A stretch of 64,000 nt of DNA from positions 248,001 to 312,000 of the forward strand of contig CAWHQR010000003.1 in assembly GCA_963831605.1 (NCBI GenBank), written 5' to 3'. The DNA is from DASUPK01 sp963831605. GTDB taxonomy: Bacteria > Actinomycetota > Thermoleophilia > Solirubrobacterales > 70-9. The translations under genes and the position numbers were made by a program. Below the pieces are notes generated by a model. It did no database searches. It saw only the letters and a list, made by a program, of their open reading frames with translations, and was not told the DNA's origin. Positions 45,707 to 52,652 of this stretch are shown piece after piece. The number at the start of each line of letters is the position of its first letter. Position 1 is the stretch's first letter.

Positions 45707-46894
45707 ATGACGGACCAAGGCGTGGTGATCGTCGGCGGCGGGCTCGCCTCCCAGCGCTGCGCCGAGACTCTGCGGCGGCGCGGCTACGCGGGCCGAATCA
45801 GGATGGTCTGCGGCGAGCCGGAGCGGCCCTACGACCGCCCGCCACTCTCCAAGGACCACCTGGCCGGCGAGCTCTCCGACGACGAGGTCGCCTTCAGGCC
45901 CACGGGTTGGTACGCGGACAACCGGGTCGAGTTGATCCTCGGCCGACAGGCTGTGCGGCTCAAGCCGAAGCGTCGCCGGGTCGAGCTCGACGACGGCAGC
46001 GCGCTCTTCTACGAGGAACTCGTCATCGCCACCGGCGCCGGTGCCCGCAGGCTTCCTCCTCTCGAGGGCTACACGAACGTCCACTACCTGCGCACGCTCG
46101 CCGACGCGCGGCGCCTCCGCGAGGAGCTTCGCGAGGGCGCCCGCCTGGCGGTTGTCGGTGCAGGATTCATCGGCCAAGAGGTCGCCTCCACCGCCCGCGC
46201 CGCAGGCGCGGAGGTCACAATCGTCGAGGCATTGCCCGCCCCTCTCACGGGCGTCCTCGGCAAGGAGGTCGGCCTCTGGCTGATGAAGATGCACGATGAG
46301 GAGGGCGTCGACGTGCGGCTCGGCACGAAGCTGGATGGCGCAGGTGGCAACGGTGCGGTCGAGAAGCTCACGCTCTCGAGGGGGGAGCCACTCGAGTGCG
46401 ACGCGGTCGTCGTCGGTATCGGAGTGGCACCGGAAGCCGGCTGGCTGAAGGGAAGCGGCCTGGAGATCGACGGAGTGCTCACCGACCACGCGGGCCGCAC
46501 CTCGTTGCCAAATGTCTGGGCGGCCGGCGACGTCGCGAGGAGCTTCGACCATCGCCACGGCGAGCATCGCCGAACCGAGCACTGGGACGCAGCGGCCCGA
46601 CAGGGAATGGCCGTAGCCCGGGCGATCGCCGGCGAGGATCCAGACCCAACCCCGTTGCCGAGCTTCTGGAGCGACCAATACGGGCTGCGGATCCAGTACG
46701 TCGGCCATGCGGAGGCGGCCGATGACGTCACCGTCGAGGGACAGCCGAGCGAGCGGGATTTCGCAGTGGTCTACACGCAGGAGGAGCAGCCCGTCGGCGC
46801 ACTCGTCGTCGGGAGACCAAGGGACTTCGCTCGACTCCGTAAGGAGATCGAACACACCTATATCCAGAGGACGAATGGAAAGGAGCACCGATGA
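45707..46894 (+). CDS. FAD-dependent NAD(P)H:ferredoxin reductase
   Basis: A 395-residue pyridine nucleotide-disulfide-type oxidoreductase without redox cysteines, of the rubredoxin/putidaredoxin reductase class. The FAD motif is GVVIVGGGLASQRCAETLRR, the NAD(P) motif is RLAVVGAGFIGQEVASTARA, and the second FAD motif is LPNVWAAGDVARSFDH. The ATG at 45707 stands after AAAGGA; an ATG at 45680, overlapping the previous stop, would add nine residues. It probably passes electrons from NAD(P)H to the ferredoxin encoded next (ATGA overlap). Confidence 0.9.
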   Translation: MTDQGVVIVGGGLASQRCAETLRRRGYAGRIRMVCGEPERPYDRPPLSKDHLAGELSDDEVAFRPTGWYADNRVELILGRQAVRLKPKRRRVELDDGSALFYEELVIATGAGARRLPPLEGYTNVHYLRTLADARRLREELREGARLAVVGAGFIGQEVASTARAAGAEVTIVEALPAPLTGVLGKEVGLWLMKMHDEEGVDVRLGTKLDGAGGNGAVEKLTLSRGEPLECDAVVVGIGVAPEAGWLKGSGLEIDGVLTDHAGRTSLPNVWAAGDVARSFDHRHGEHRRTEHWDAAARQGMAVARAIAGEDPDPTPLPSFWSDQYGLRIQYVGHAEAADDVTVEGQPSERDFAVVYTQEEQPVGALVVGRPRDFARLRKEIEHTYIQRTNGKEHR

Positions 46895-47097
46895 GCTACA
46901 TCCCCAAGATCGACCGCAGCGCCTGCAGCGCACACGGCGATTGCGTCGACATCGCACCCGAGGTTTTCGAGCTTGGCGACACCGCCGAGGTGATCGGCAA
47001 TGGCCCGGACGAGTTGATCCTCAAGGCCGCAAAGGCCTGCCCCACGCTCGCGATCGAGGTTGTCGACTCGGAGACAGGCGAGGTTGTCTACCCGTGA
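46891..47097 (+). CDS. Single-cluster ferredoxin, P450-partner type
   Basis: A 68-residue ferredoxin. Ligands are C12 and C18 in ACSAHGDCVD and C50 in AACP-like KACPTLAI. The position normally held by the second cysteine is H15, giving the C-x2-H-x2-C...CP pattern of actinobacterial P450-partner ferredoxins, which carry a [3Fe-4S] or an unusual cluster. It is coupled to the reductase before it (ATGA) and to the small membrane gene after it (GTGA), so it is likely the electron carrier to the membrane heme protein. No P450 gene is in the window. Confidence 0.9.
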   Translation: MSYIPKIDRSACSAHGDCVDIAPEVFELGDTAEVIGNGPDELILKAAKACPTLAIEVVDSETGEVVYP

Positions 47098-47345
47098 AGA
47101 CCCTCCTGGTGGCGATCGCGTGCATCGCCGTCGTCTTCGAGTTCCTCGCCCTGCAGCTCCAGTCGGGCCGCGATCCGGCTCTGGGCAGCGCCTCGACGTC
47201 GTCGGTGCCGGCCAAAGTCCGGCCGCGGAAGAAAATCATCATCACCAAGGTGATTCCAGCCGCGACCGGCAGTCCAACCGCCCAGACGACCTCCAGCTCC
47301 GGCGGCAGCACGGCGCCGGCCCCGGTGGTGAGCTCAACCTCATGA
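47094..47345 (+). CDS. Small membrane-anchored protein of the electron-transfer locus
   Basis: An 83-residue protein from GTG 47094, overlapping the ferredoxin stop. The N-terminal helix (KTLLVAIACIAVVFEFLALQ) is followed by a basic patch (KVRPRKKIIITKVIPAATGS) and a Ser/Thr/Pro tail. It resembles the proteins at 44032 (basic patch) and 44782 (helix). The stop overlaps the apbE ATG. A membrane tether or extracytoplasmic partner is likely. No classical ApbE target motif (D-x2-S/T-G-A-T/S) is seen. Confidence 0.65.
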   Translation: MKTLLVAIACIAVVFEFLALQLQSGRDPALGSASTSSVPAKVRPRKKIIITKVIPAATGSPTAQTTSSSGGSTAPAPVVSSTS

Positions 47346-48331
47346 GCAATCACGACCTCACCTTCAATGCAATGGGCTGCGAGGTCAGGCTGCTGATCGG
47401 CGATCCGCTCCCCGGCTCGCCGCCCGGCTGGGAGGTCGCGCAGCGAGAACGGCTGTTCATTGAGCGCTTCGACGCGGCCCTCTCCCGGTTCAATCCCAAC
47501 AGCGAGCTGACCGCGTTCAACGAGGACCCGCGCGAGACGGTCCCGGCCTCGGCGCTTCTCCGCCAGGCGGTCCAGGCGGGGCTCTGGGCGGCGCAGCGGA
47601 GTGGCGGTCTGGTCGATCCGACCCTGGGCAGGGCGATCGTGGCGGCTGGGTACGGCGAGTCCCGTGCGGGGGTCGCGCCGGAACCACTGGCGGACGCGCT
47701 CGCGGCCGCACCCGAGCGCCGTCCGGCGCGCCCCCGCCGGGAGGCGGAGTGGGGCCAGTTCGCAGTCGACGACGAGATCGGCACGATCCGGCGCCCTCCG
47801 GGGGTGGCCTTCGACACGGGCGGCTGCGGCAAGGGCCTCGCCGCGGACCTCGTTGCCGCGCACCTGCGCGGCTACTCGCGCTTCGTCGTGGATTGCGGCG
47901 GGGATGTCCGCGTCGGGGGGTTCGGATCGACCCTCGATCCCGTTCCGGTCCACGCACGTCACCCGATCGATGACGAGCCGGCAGCGATTTTCGACGTCTC
48001 GGTCGGGGGCATTGCGACATCGGGACTCGACATTCGCCTCTGGAGGCTCAGGGACGGCGGTTTCGCCCATCACCTGCTCGATCCGAGCACTGGCGGGCCT
48101 GCCTGGACAGGGCTGGTCGGCGTCACCGCACTTGGCCGGACCGCCCTCGAGGCCGAGACTCTCTCCAAGGCAGCCCTGCTCAGCGGTCCGAACCTCGGGC
48201 GCCCACTGCTCTCCGAGCACGGCGGAATGCTGGTCCACGACGATGGTCACGTCGAGATCGCCGGCCCGCTGAGGGCGAAGCTGGTCGGTCGGCGGAGCGG
48301 CCAGCCGAGCACCTCGGTCACCGCTGCCTGA
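47342..48331 (+). CDS. apbE: FAD:protein FMN transferase
   Basis: A 329-residue ApbE protein that attaches FMN to threonine or serine of exported flavoproteins. Characteristic segments are LTFNAMGCEVRLLI at the start, RFDAALSRFNPNSELTAFNE, VAFDTGGCGKGLAADLVAAH, FVVDCGGDVRVGG, GIATSGLDIRLW and HHLLDPSTGGPAW near the metal site. It lacks a lipoprotein signal, as in many actinobacterial forms. It closes the coupled gene chain. Its substrate is not obvious: no FMN-binding-domain protein is encoded nearby. Confidence 0.92.
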   Translation: MSNHDLTFNAMGCEVRLLIGDPLPGSPPGWEVAQRERLFIERFDAALSRFNPNSELTAFNEDPRETVPASALLRQAVQAGLWAAQRSGGLVDPTLGRAIVAAGYGESRAGVAPEPLADALAAAPERRPARPRREAEWGQFAVDDEIGTIRRPPGVAFDTGGCGKGLAADLVAAHLRGYSRFVVDCGGDVRVGGFGSTLDPVPVHARHPIDDEPAAIFDVSVGGIATSGLDIRLWRLRDGGFAHHLLDPSTGGPAWTGLVGVTALGRTALEAETLSKAALLSGPNLGRPLLSEHGGMLVHDDGHVEIAGPLRAKLVGRRSGQPSTSVTAA

Positions 48332-48364
48332 ACCGATACCTGCGAACCTAGGCGCTTCCGGGGG

Positions 48365-50005
48365 ATGACGCCAGAGCCCGCCAACCAGGACGAAGTCGCC
48401 TCGGAGCCGTCCACCGCCGAGGAGGGGGTCGTACGGCTCGAGGACGTCCAGCGCGTCACCGAGGCGACCCTCGCCTACCTCGACCTGGACGACCTGCTCG
48501 CGGAGCTGCTCCAGCGGGTCACGGACATCCTCGATGCGGACACATCCGCGGTGCTGCTCGTCGAGGATGACGGGAGGACGCTCGCGGCCCGGGCGGCCAA
48601 GGGCCTCGAGGAGGAGGTCGAGCGCGGCTTCCGGCTGCCCGTCGGCCGCGGCTTCGCCGGCCGAGTGGCCGCGACGCGTCAGCCGGTGGTCATCCCGGAT
48701 CTCGACAACTCCCCGGTCAAGGTGGTCAACCCCCTGATGCGCGAAAAGCAGGTCCGTTCGCTCCTCGGGGTTCCGCTGATCGTCGAGGGAAGGGTGACCG
48801 GCGTCCTCCACGTCGGGAGCCTGGCCCAGCGTGACTTCACGGATGCCGACGTCCAGCTGCTGCAGCTGGTGGCCGACCGGGTGGCGCTTTCGATCGAGCG
48901 ATCCAAACTCGCCGTACAGGGGCAGATCGCCGAGACGCTGCAGCGGAGCCTGCTGCCGCGCAGATTGCCGAGACTGCCCGGCCTCAGCATGGCGGCGTGG
49001 TACATCCCCGCCGCAGAGGAGGGGGCGGTGGGCGGCGACTGGTATGACGTGATCGAGCTCGGCTATCGGCGGCTCGGCCTGACCATCGGGGATGTGGCCG
49101 GCCACGGCATGGCGGCCGCCACCTACATGGGCCAGCTGCGCAGCGCGGTTCGCGCATACGCCCTCGACCTGGAGAGCCCCGCGGAGGTCCTCACGAAGGT
49201 CGCCCGGTTCGCGGATGAGGAGCGGTCGCGGATGGCGACGATGATCTACGCCACCATCAACCTGGACACCTGGGTGGTCGAGTGGGCGCGGGCTGGGCAT
49301 CCATATCCGCTGCTGATCCGGCCCGACGAGTCACCCAAGTTCCTGCTGGACCCCGGCGGGCCGCCGATCGGCGCGGGCGCGGTCGCGGAGTACGACCAGC
49401 AGCGCATCACACTGAGACCGGCCGAGACGATCTTCCTCTACACGGACGGACTGATCGAGCGCAGGGGGCGGACTCTCTCCGAGGGGGAGGAGGCGCTCGC
49501 CGAGGCCGCGGTGGCGGCGCCCGACGAGCCGGAGCTCATGTGCCGCAGGGTGATCAAGGACCTCACCGAGGGGATCGAGGTACCCGACGACATCGCGATG
49601 CTCGCCGTGCGCGCCGTCGGCCTGCACGACAGCCTCGACGTCGAGGTGCCCGCCGACGCCGAGCAGCTTGCGACCGTCCGGCACCTGATTCGGCGCTGGG
49701 TGACGGCCAACGGGGGCAGCGACGACGACTGCGCGGCCTTCGCCGTCGCCGTCACCGAGGCCTGCGCGAACGCGGTCGAGCACGCCTACGGTCCCGGCGA
49801 CGCCATGATCGACCTGAGCGCCGAGCTTCACGAGGGCGCGGCGACGGTCACCGTGCGCGATCGGGGCGGGTGGCGCGAGCCCCGTGGGGGCAACCGGGGC
49901 CGTGGGATCCCGGTGATGAACGAGTTCATGGATGATGTCGCGATCGAGACGGGCGAAGCGGGTACCACGGTGACGCTTATGCGACAGGTAGGTGAGCGCG
50001 GCTGA
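48365..50005 (+). CDS. GAF-SpoIIE phosphatase with C-terminal anti-sigma kinase domain
   Basis: A 546-residue regulator. A GAF sensor (about 25-180; DTSAVLLVEDDGRTLAARAA, GVPLIVEGRVTGVLHVGSLA) is followed by a PP2C/SpoIIE phosphatase (VGGDWYDVIEL, IGDVAGHGMAAATYMGQLR, FLYTDGLIERRG, DDIAMLAVR, with the metal-binding Asp residues) and an RsbW-like HATPase domain (AVTEACANAVEHAYGPGD; the GRGIPVMNEFMDDV lid). It combines phosphatase and kinase of a partner-switching module. The next gene, overlapping by one base, is the STAS antagonist it would act on. Confidence 0.92.
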   Translation: MTPEPANQDEVASEPSTAEEGVVRLEDVQRVTEATLAYLDLDDLLAELLQRVTDILDADTSAVLLVEDDGRTLAARAAKGLEEEVERGFRLPVGRGFAGRVAATRQPVVIPDLDNSPVKVVNPLMREKQVRSLLGVPLIVEGRVTGVLHVGSLAQRDFTDADVQLLQLVADRVALSIERSKLAVQGQIAETLQRSLLPRRLPRLPGLSMAAWYIPAAEEGAVGGDWYDVIELGYRRLGLTIGDVAGHGMAAATYMGQLRSAVRAYALDLESPAEVLTKVARFADEERSRMATMIYATINLDTWVVEWARAGHPYPLLIRPDESPKFLLDPGGPPIGAGAVAEYDQQRITLRPAETIFLYTDGLIERRGRTLSEGEEALAEAAVAAPDEPELMCRRVIKDLTEGIEVPDDIAMLAVRAVGLHDSLDVEVPADAEQLATVRHLIRRWVTANGGSDDDCAAFAVAVTEACANAVEHAYGPGDAMIDLSAELHEGAATVTVRDRGGWREPRGGNRGRGIPVMNEFMDDVAIETGEAGTTVTLMRQVGERG

Positions 50006-50370
50006 TGTCCGAGCTCGCGAGGCTCTCGTTCGAGACGACGGGGGAGGTGGAGCTCGCCCGTCTCGTCGGCGAGGTCGACGCCTCGAACGTCGATCAGCTG
50101 ACGCGCCAGCTGCTCGATGCCGTCTCGAACAACGTGCGCGGCCTCGTGATCGACCTGACCGAGACGACCTACATCGACAGCTCGGGAATCAGCCTGATCT
50201 TCGATGCGGCCGCACGCATGAAGAACCGGCGCCAGCAGCTTCGGCTGGTGGTCCTGCCGCAGTCCTTCGTAGGCGAGGTGCTGGCGGCCGTGTCCATGTC
50301 GGACTCGGTCCCGATCGATGCCGGGGTGGATGACGCACTCAGTGCGGCCGGTCCGGCGGCTTCGCCGTGA
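50005..50370 (+). CDS. STAS-domain anti-anti-sigma factor
   Basis: A 121-residue SpoIIAA/RsbV-like protein. The phospho-acceptor serine is in TTYIDSSGISLIFDA (DSSG at 58-61), with the preceding strand GLVIDLTE. Phosphorylation by the HATPase domain and dephosphorylation by the SpoIIE domain of the upstream protein would decide whether a sigma factor is released. No sigma factor gene is adjacent. Start and stop overlap (TGATG). Confidence 0.92.
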   Translation: MSELARLSFETTGEVELARLVGEVDASNVDQLTRQLLDAVSNNVRGLVIDLTETTYIDSSGISLIFDAAARMKNRRQQLRLVVLPQSFVGEVLAAVSMSDSVPIDAGVDDALSAAGPAASP

Positions 50371-50397
50371 GCGGCGGTCGCGGGCAGCGCTGCCGGA

Positions 50398-50961
50398 TCA
50401 GGCGCCGGGCGTCTCGATGACGCTCAGCGTGTACCGGCCGATCTGAAGCTCGTCGCCGTCGGCCAGAGGACTCCAGTCGACGGGCTCGGCGTTCACGTGG
50501 ATGCCGTTCATGGAGCGGTCATCGAGCACCCGCAGCTCGCCCTCCGGAGTCCGCACGATGACGGCATGGCGGCGCGATACGGTCGGATCGTCGAGCCGGA
50601 TGTCGGCAGAGCGGCTGCGCCCGATGCGCGACCAGCCGACCGAGAGCTCGACCAGCAGCGTCCGACCGTCGGCGAACATCGCCAGGTACTTGCCCGGCTC
50701 GGCGATCGACTCCCGGACCCCGTCGAGCCAGTCCTTCGGCGTCGTGACCGGCCGGGTGACCGCGATGGAGCGCAGAGTGGGCTGCTCGAACATCGACGAG
50801 CGCCTGAAGTCGGTGCCACCGCAGTTCGGGCACTTCGGAATCGACTGGGCGGGCTCGAAGGAGACCGGGAAGGAGCAGCCCTGGCAGACGAAGGAGCCGG
50901 CCCCGCCAGCGGGCTCCCCCGCGTGATGGACCTCGTCCTGACTCTGTTCAAGGTGTGGCAT
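50398..50961 (-). CDS. FHA-domain protein with zinc-ribbon head
   Basis: About 187 residues from ATG 50961 (a longer in-frame start at 51060 is possible). The N-terminal zinc ribbon is VCQGCSFPV and KCPNCGGTDF. A linker region follows, with TPKDWLDGVRESIAEPGKYL. The C-terminal FHA domain has WSRIGRSRSADIRLDDPTVS, RRHAVIV and LDDRSMNGIHVNAEPV, the phosphothreonine-binding loops. It should recognise Ser/Thr-kinase targets; no kinase is in the window. Convergent with the STAS gene. Confidence 0.88.
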   Translation of the reverse strand: MPHLEQSQDEVHHAGEPAGGAGSFVCQGCSFPVSFEPAQSIPKCPNCGGTDFRRSSMFEQPTLRSIAVTRPVTTPKDWLDGVRESIAEPGKYLAMFADGRTLLVELSVGWSRIGRSRSADIRLDDPTVSRRHAVIVRTPEGELRVLDDRSMNGIHVNAEPVDWSPLADGDELQIGRYTLSVIETPGA

Positions 50962-51101
50962 CGGGGGTTCGTCGATAGTACCCCCAGTAGTGCGTAATGG
51001 CCATGCATTCAGGGCCGGTGGTACGGAAAGTCCATCATTTCCAGGGCGAGTTGGACGCACGAAGGATGGTTTCGGCGGCCGCCGACTAGAATCGCGCGCC
51101 C

Positions 51102-51605
51102 GTGGGGCCGATTTCGCTCACCATCTCGATCGACGCTCCTCGCGAGCGCGTCTTCGACTTCATCTGCGATCTGGGGGTGAGGGACAGCTGGACGGACCAC
51201 TTCGCGACCGAGTTCCGCCTGGAGCGCATTCCGGCGCAGGGGGCGGGAGCAGCGGCCAGGTTCCGCGTCGACGCACCCGCGGGTGTGCGCTACATGGAGA
51301 CCGTGATCGCCGAGGCCGACCGTCCCTTCAGGGTCGTCGAGCATGGGCGTGGTGGCCGCCTGGACCACATCCCGATCCGCACGGTCTGGGAGCTGGAGGA
51401 GGGGCCCACGACCACGGTGACGCTTACCTTCTGGACCGTGCCGCCGAGCGCGTTCGACCACGCCCGGGAGTTCGGCCGCTCGCGCTGGTGGAGAAGGCGT
51501 TGGAACAAGGCTCTCCGCCGCATGCAGGAGCTGATCGAGACCGGCGCAGCGGCCTCGCGCACCGAGGTCGCGGGCGGGGATCGGCTGCCCACGGCGGCCG
51601 TCTGA
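51102..51605 (+). CDS. SRPBCC (START-like) family protein
   Basis: A 167-residue polyketide-cyclase/dehydratase-fold protein starting at GTG 51102. Pattern: first strand SLTISIDAPRERVFDFICDL, the DSWTDHFATEFRLER region, VRYMETVIAEADRPFRVVEH, TVWELEEGPTTTVTLTFWTV and the long C-terminal helix RWNKALRRMQELIETGAAAS. Such proteins bind lipids or small hydrophobic molecules. Divergent from the FHA gene. A tail of about 20 polar residues is probably disordered. Confidence 0.8.
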   Translation: MGPISLTISIDAPRERVFDFICDLGVRDSWTDHFATEFRLERIPAQGAGAAARFRVDAPAGVRYMETVIAEADRPFRVVEHGRGGRLDHIPIRTVWELEEGPTTTVTLTFWTVPPSAFDHAREFGRSRWWRRRWNKALRRMQELIETGAAASRTEVAGGDRLPTAAV

Positions 51606-51650
51606 CTGCGGAGCGAGGCGGGTATCTCGGCGGATAGACTGCGCGCCCTC

Positions 51651-52199
51651 ATGCGCCGCGGCCACAAGGGAGCCCTCGCAGTCGTGCTGCTGCTCGGTCT
51701 CGCCGTTCTCGGCGTGGCGGGATGCGGAAACGACCTCGGCAAGGAGGCCGATGAGGGCATTCCGATTCAGCTGGGAGATCTGAAGATCACCGTCCAGGAG
51801 ACCCGTTCCCTAAATCCGAATCAGTCCGACGACAAGCAGTACCTCGCCGGCCAGCAGCTGCCCACACCCCCCGGCAAGCTCTACCTGGGCGTCTTCCTGA
51901 CGATTCACAACTCCGGGGACAACGCCGTGCGCCTGCCCACGAACGCGGACTTGAGTGTGGTCGACACCACGGGGGCCGCCTATCAGTCGATTCCGAGCCA
52001 CACCGACTATGCGGCGCCGCTCGGCACCCTCCTTTCTTCAGGCGCGGATATCCCGGTGCCGGGTACCGCTGCCGCGAACGGCCCGACCCAGGCAGCGCTC
52101 GTCCTGTTCCTGGTTGACGAGAGCCTCAACGAGAACCGCCCGCCCAAGCTCGAGATCAACAGCCAGGGCGAAACCGGCGAGATCACGCTGGATCTTTAG
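51651..52199 (+). CDS. Lipoprotein with DUF4352-like beta-sandwich
   Basis: A 182-residue exported protein. The signal peptide (GALAVVLLLGLAVLGVAGC) ends in the lipobox GVAGC, with the lipid-carrying Cys at about 25. The mature domain has LGDLKITVQETRSLNP, YLGVFLTIHNSGDNAVRLPT, NADLSVVDTTGAAYQS and ALVLFLVDESLNENRPPKLE, similar to Telluride-resistance/DUF4352 immunoglobulin-like lipoproteins. Binding or structural role on the outer membrane face; ligand unknown. Confidence 0.8.
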   Translation: MRRGHKGALAVVLLLGLAVLGVAGCGNDLGKEADEGIPIQLGDLKITVQETRSLNPNQSDDKQYLAGQQLPTPPGKLYLGVFLTIHNSGDNAVRLPTNADLSVVDTTGAAYQSIPSHTDYAAPLGTLLSSGADIPVPGTAAANGPTQAALVLFLVDESLNENRPPKLEINSQGETGEITLDL

Positions 52200-52288
52200 G
52201 CCAGGGCGGGCGACGTCGGCTTCCTTGCCGAGGACATGGCCCTGCAGGTAGCCCGCCCGCCTGATGCGGAACGCGGGACTCTGTCGCG

Positions 52289-52600
52289 ATGAGGAAGACG
52301 CAGCTACAGGCGATCCTCGTCATCGGCGGCATAGGCGCCGCCCTGGCACTGATCCAGCTGCTCGGGACCGCCGGTGCAGTGGTCGGCGTCGTCCTGCTGA
52401 TTCTCTGCACCATCCTGACCGCGCCCGCGGCGCCCGAGCCGGGCGCCGGCGGTCTCAACTGGTGGGCGCTGATCGCGGGGGGAACCCTCCTCGCGGTGGT
52501 CGGAGTTCCGCTCGGTCTCGCGCTCGAGGGCCCCGGCGGCGTCCTGACCGCGGTCGGCGGCGGCCTGGCGATGGTGGGCGTTGCGTTCGGTTATCCGTGA
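52289..52600 (+). CDS. Small integral membrane protein, 103 residues
   Basis: Hydrophobic throughout, with segments AILVIGGIGAALALIQLLGT, GAVVGVVLLILCTILTAPAA, LIAGGTLLAVVGVPLGLALE and a Gly/Val-rich last stretch. A short hydrophilic loop (PEPGAGGLNWW) lies in the middle. No functional motif is present and the family is not recognised. Convergent with the penicillin-binding protein gene; the short-form intergenic repeat lies between them. Confidence 0.65.
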   Translation: MRKTQLQAILVIGGIGAALALIQLLGTAGAVVGVVLLILCTILTAPAAPEPGAGGLNWWALIAGGTLLAVVGVPLGLALEGPGGVLTAVGGGLAMVGVAFGYP

Positions 52601-52612
52601 TTCGGGTCGGCT

Positions 52613-52652
52613 GACGGCTTCGCCATCAGATCGCGGCTGCGAGCAGCCGCTA
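52613..52652 (-). repeat. Structured intergenic repeat, short form, copy C
   Basis: Read on the reverse strand, the TAG stop of the penicillin-binding protein gene flows into a perfect hairpin GCGGCTG-CTCG-CAGCCGC (52633-52650), then the tail GATCTGATGGCGAAGCCGTC (52613-52632). The tail is nearly identical to the tails of copies A and B; the stem carries compensating changes relative to them. It lacks the middle part of the long form. Confidence 0.75.
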
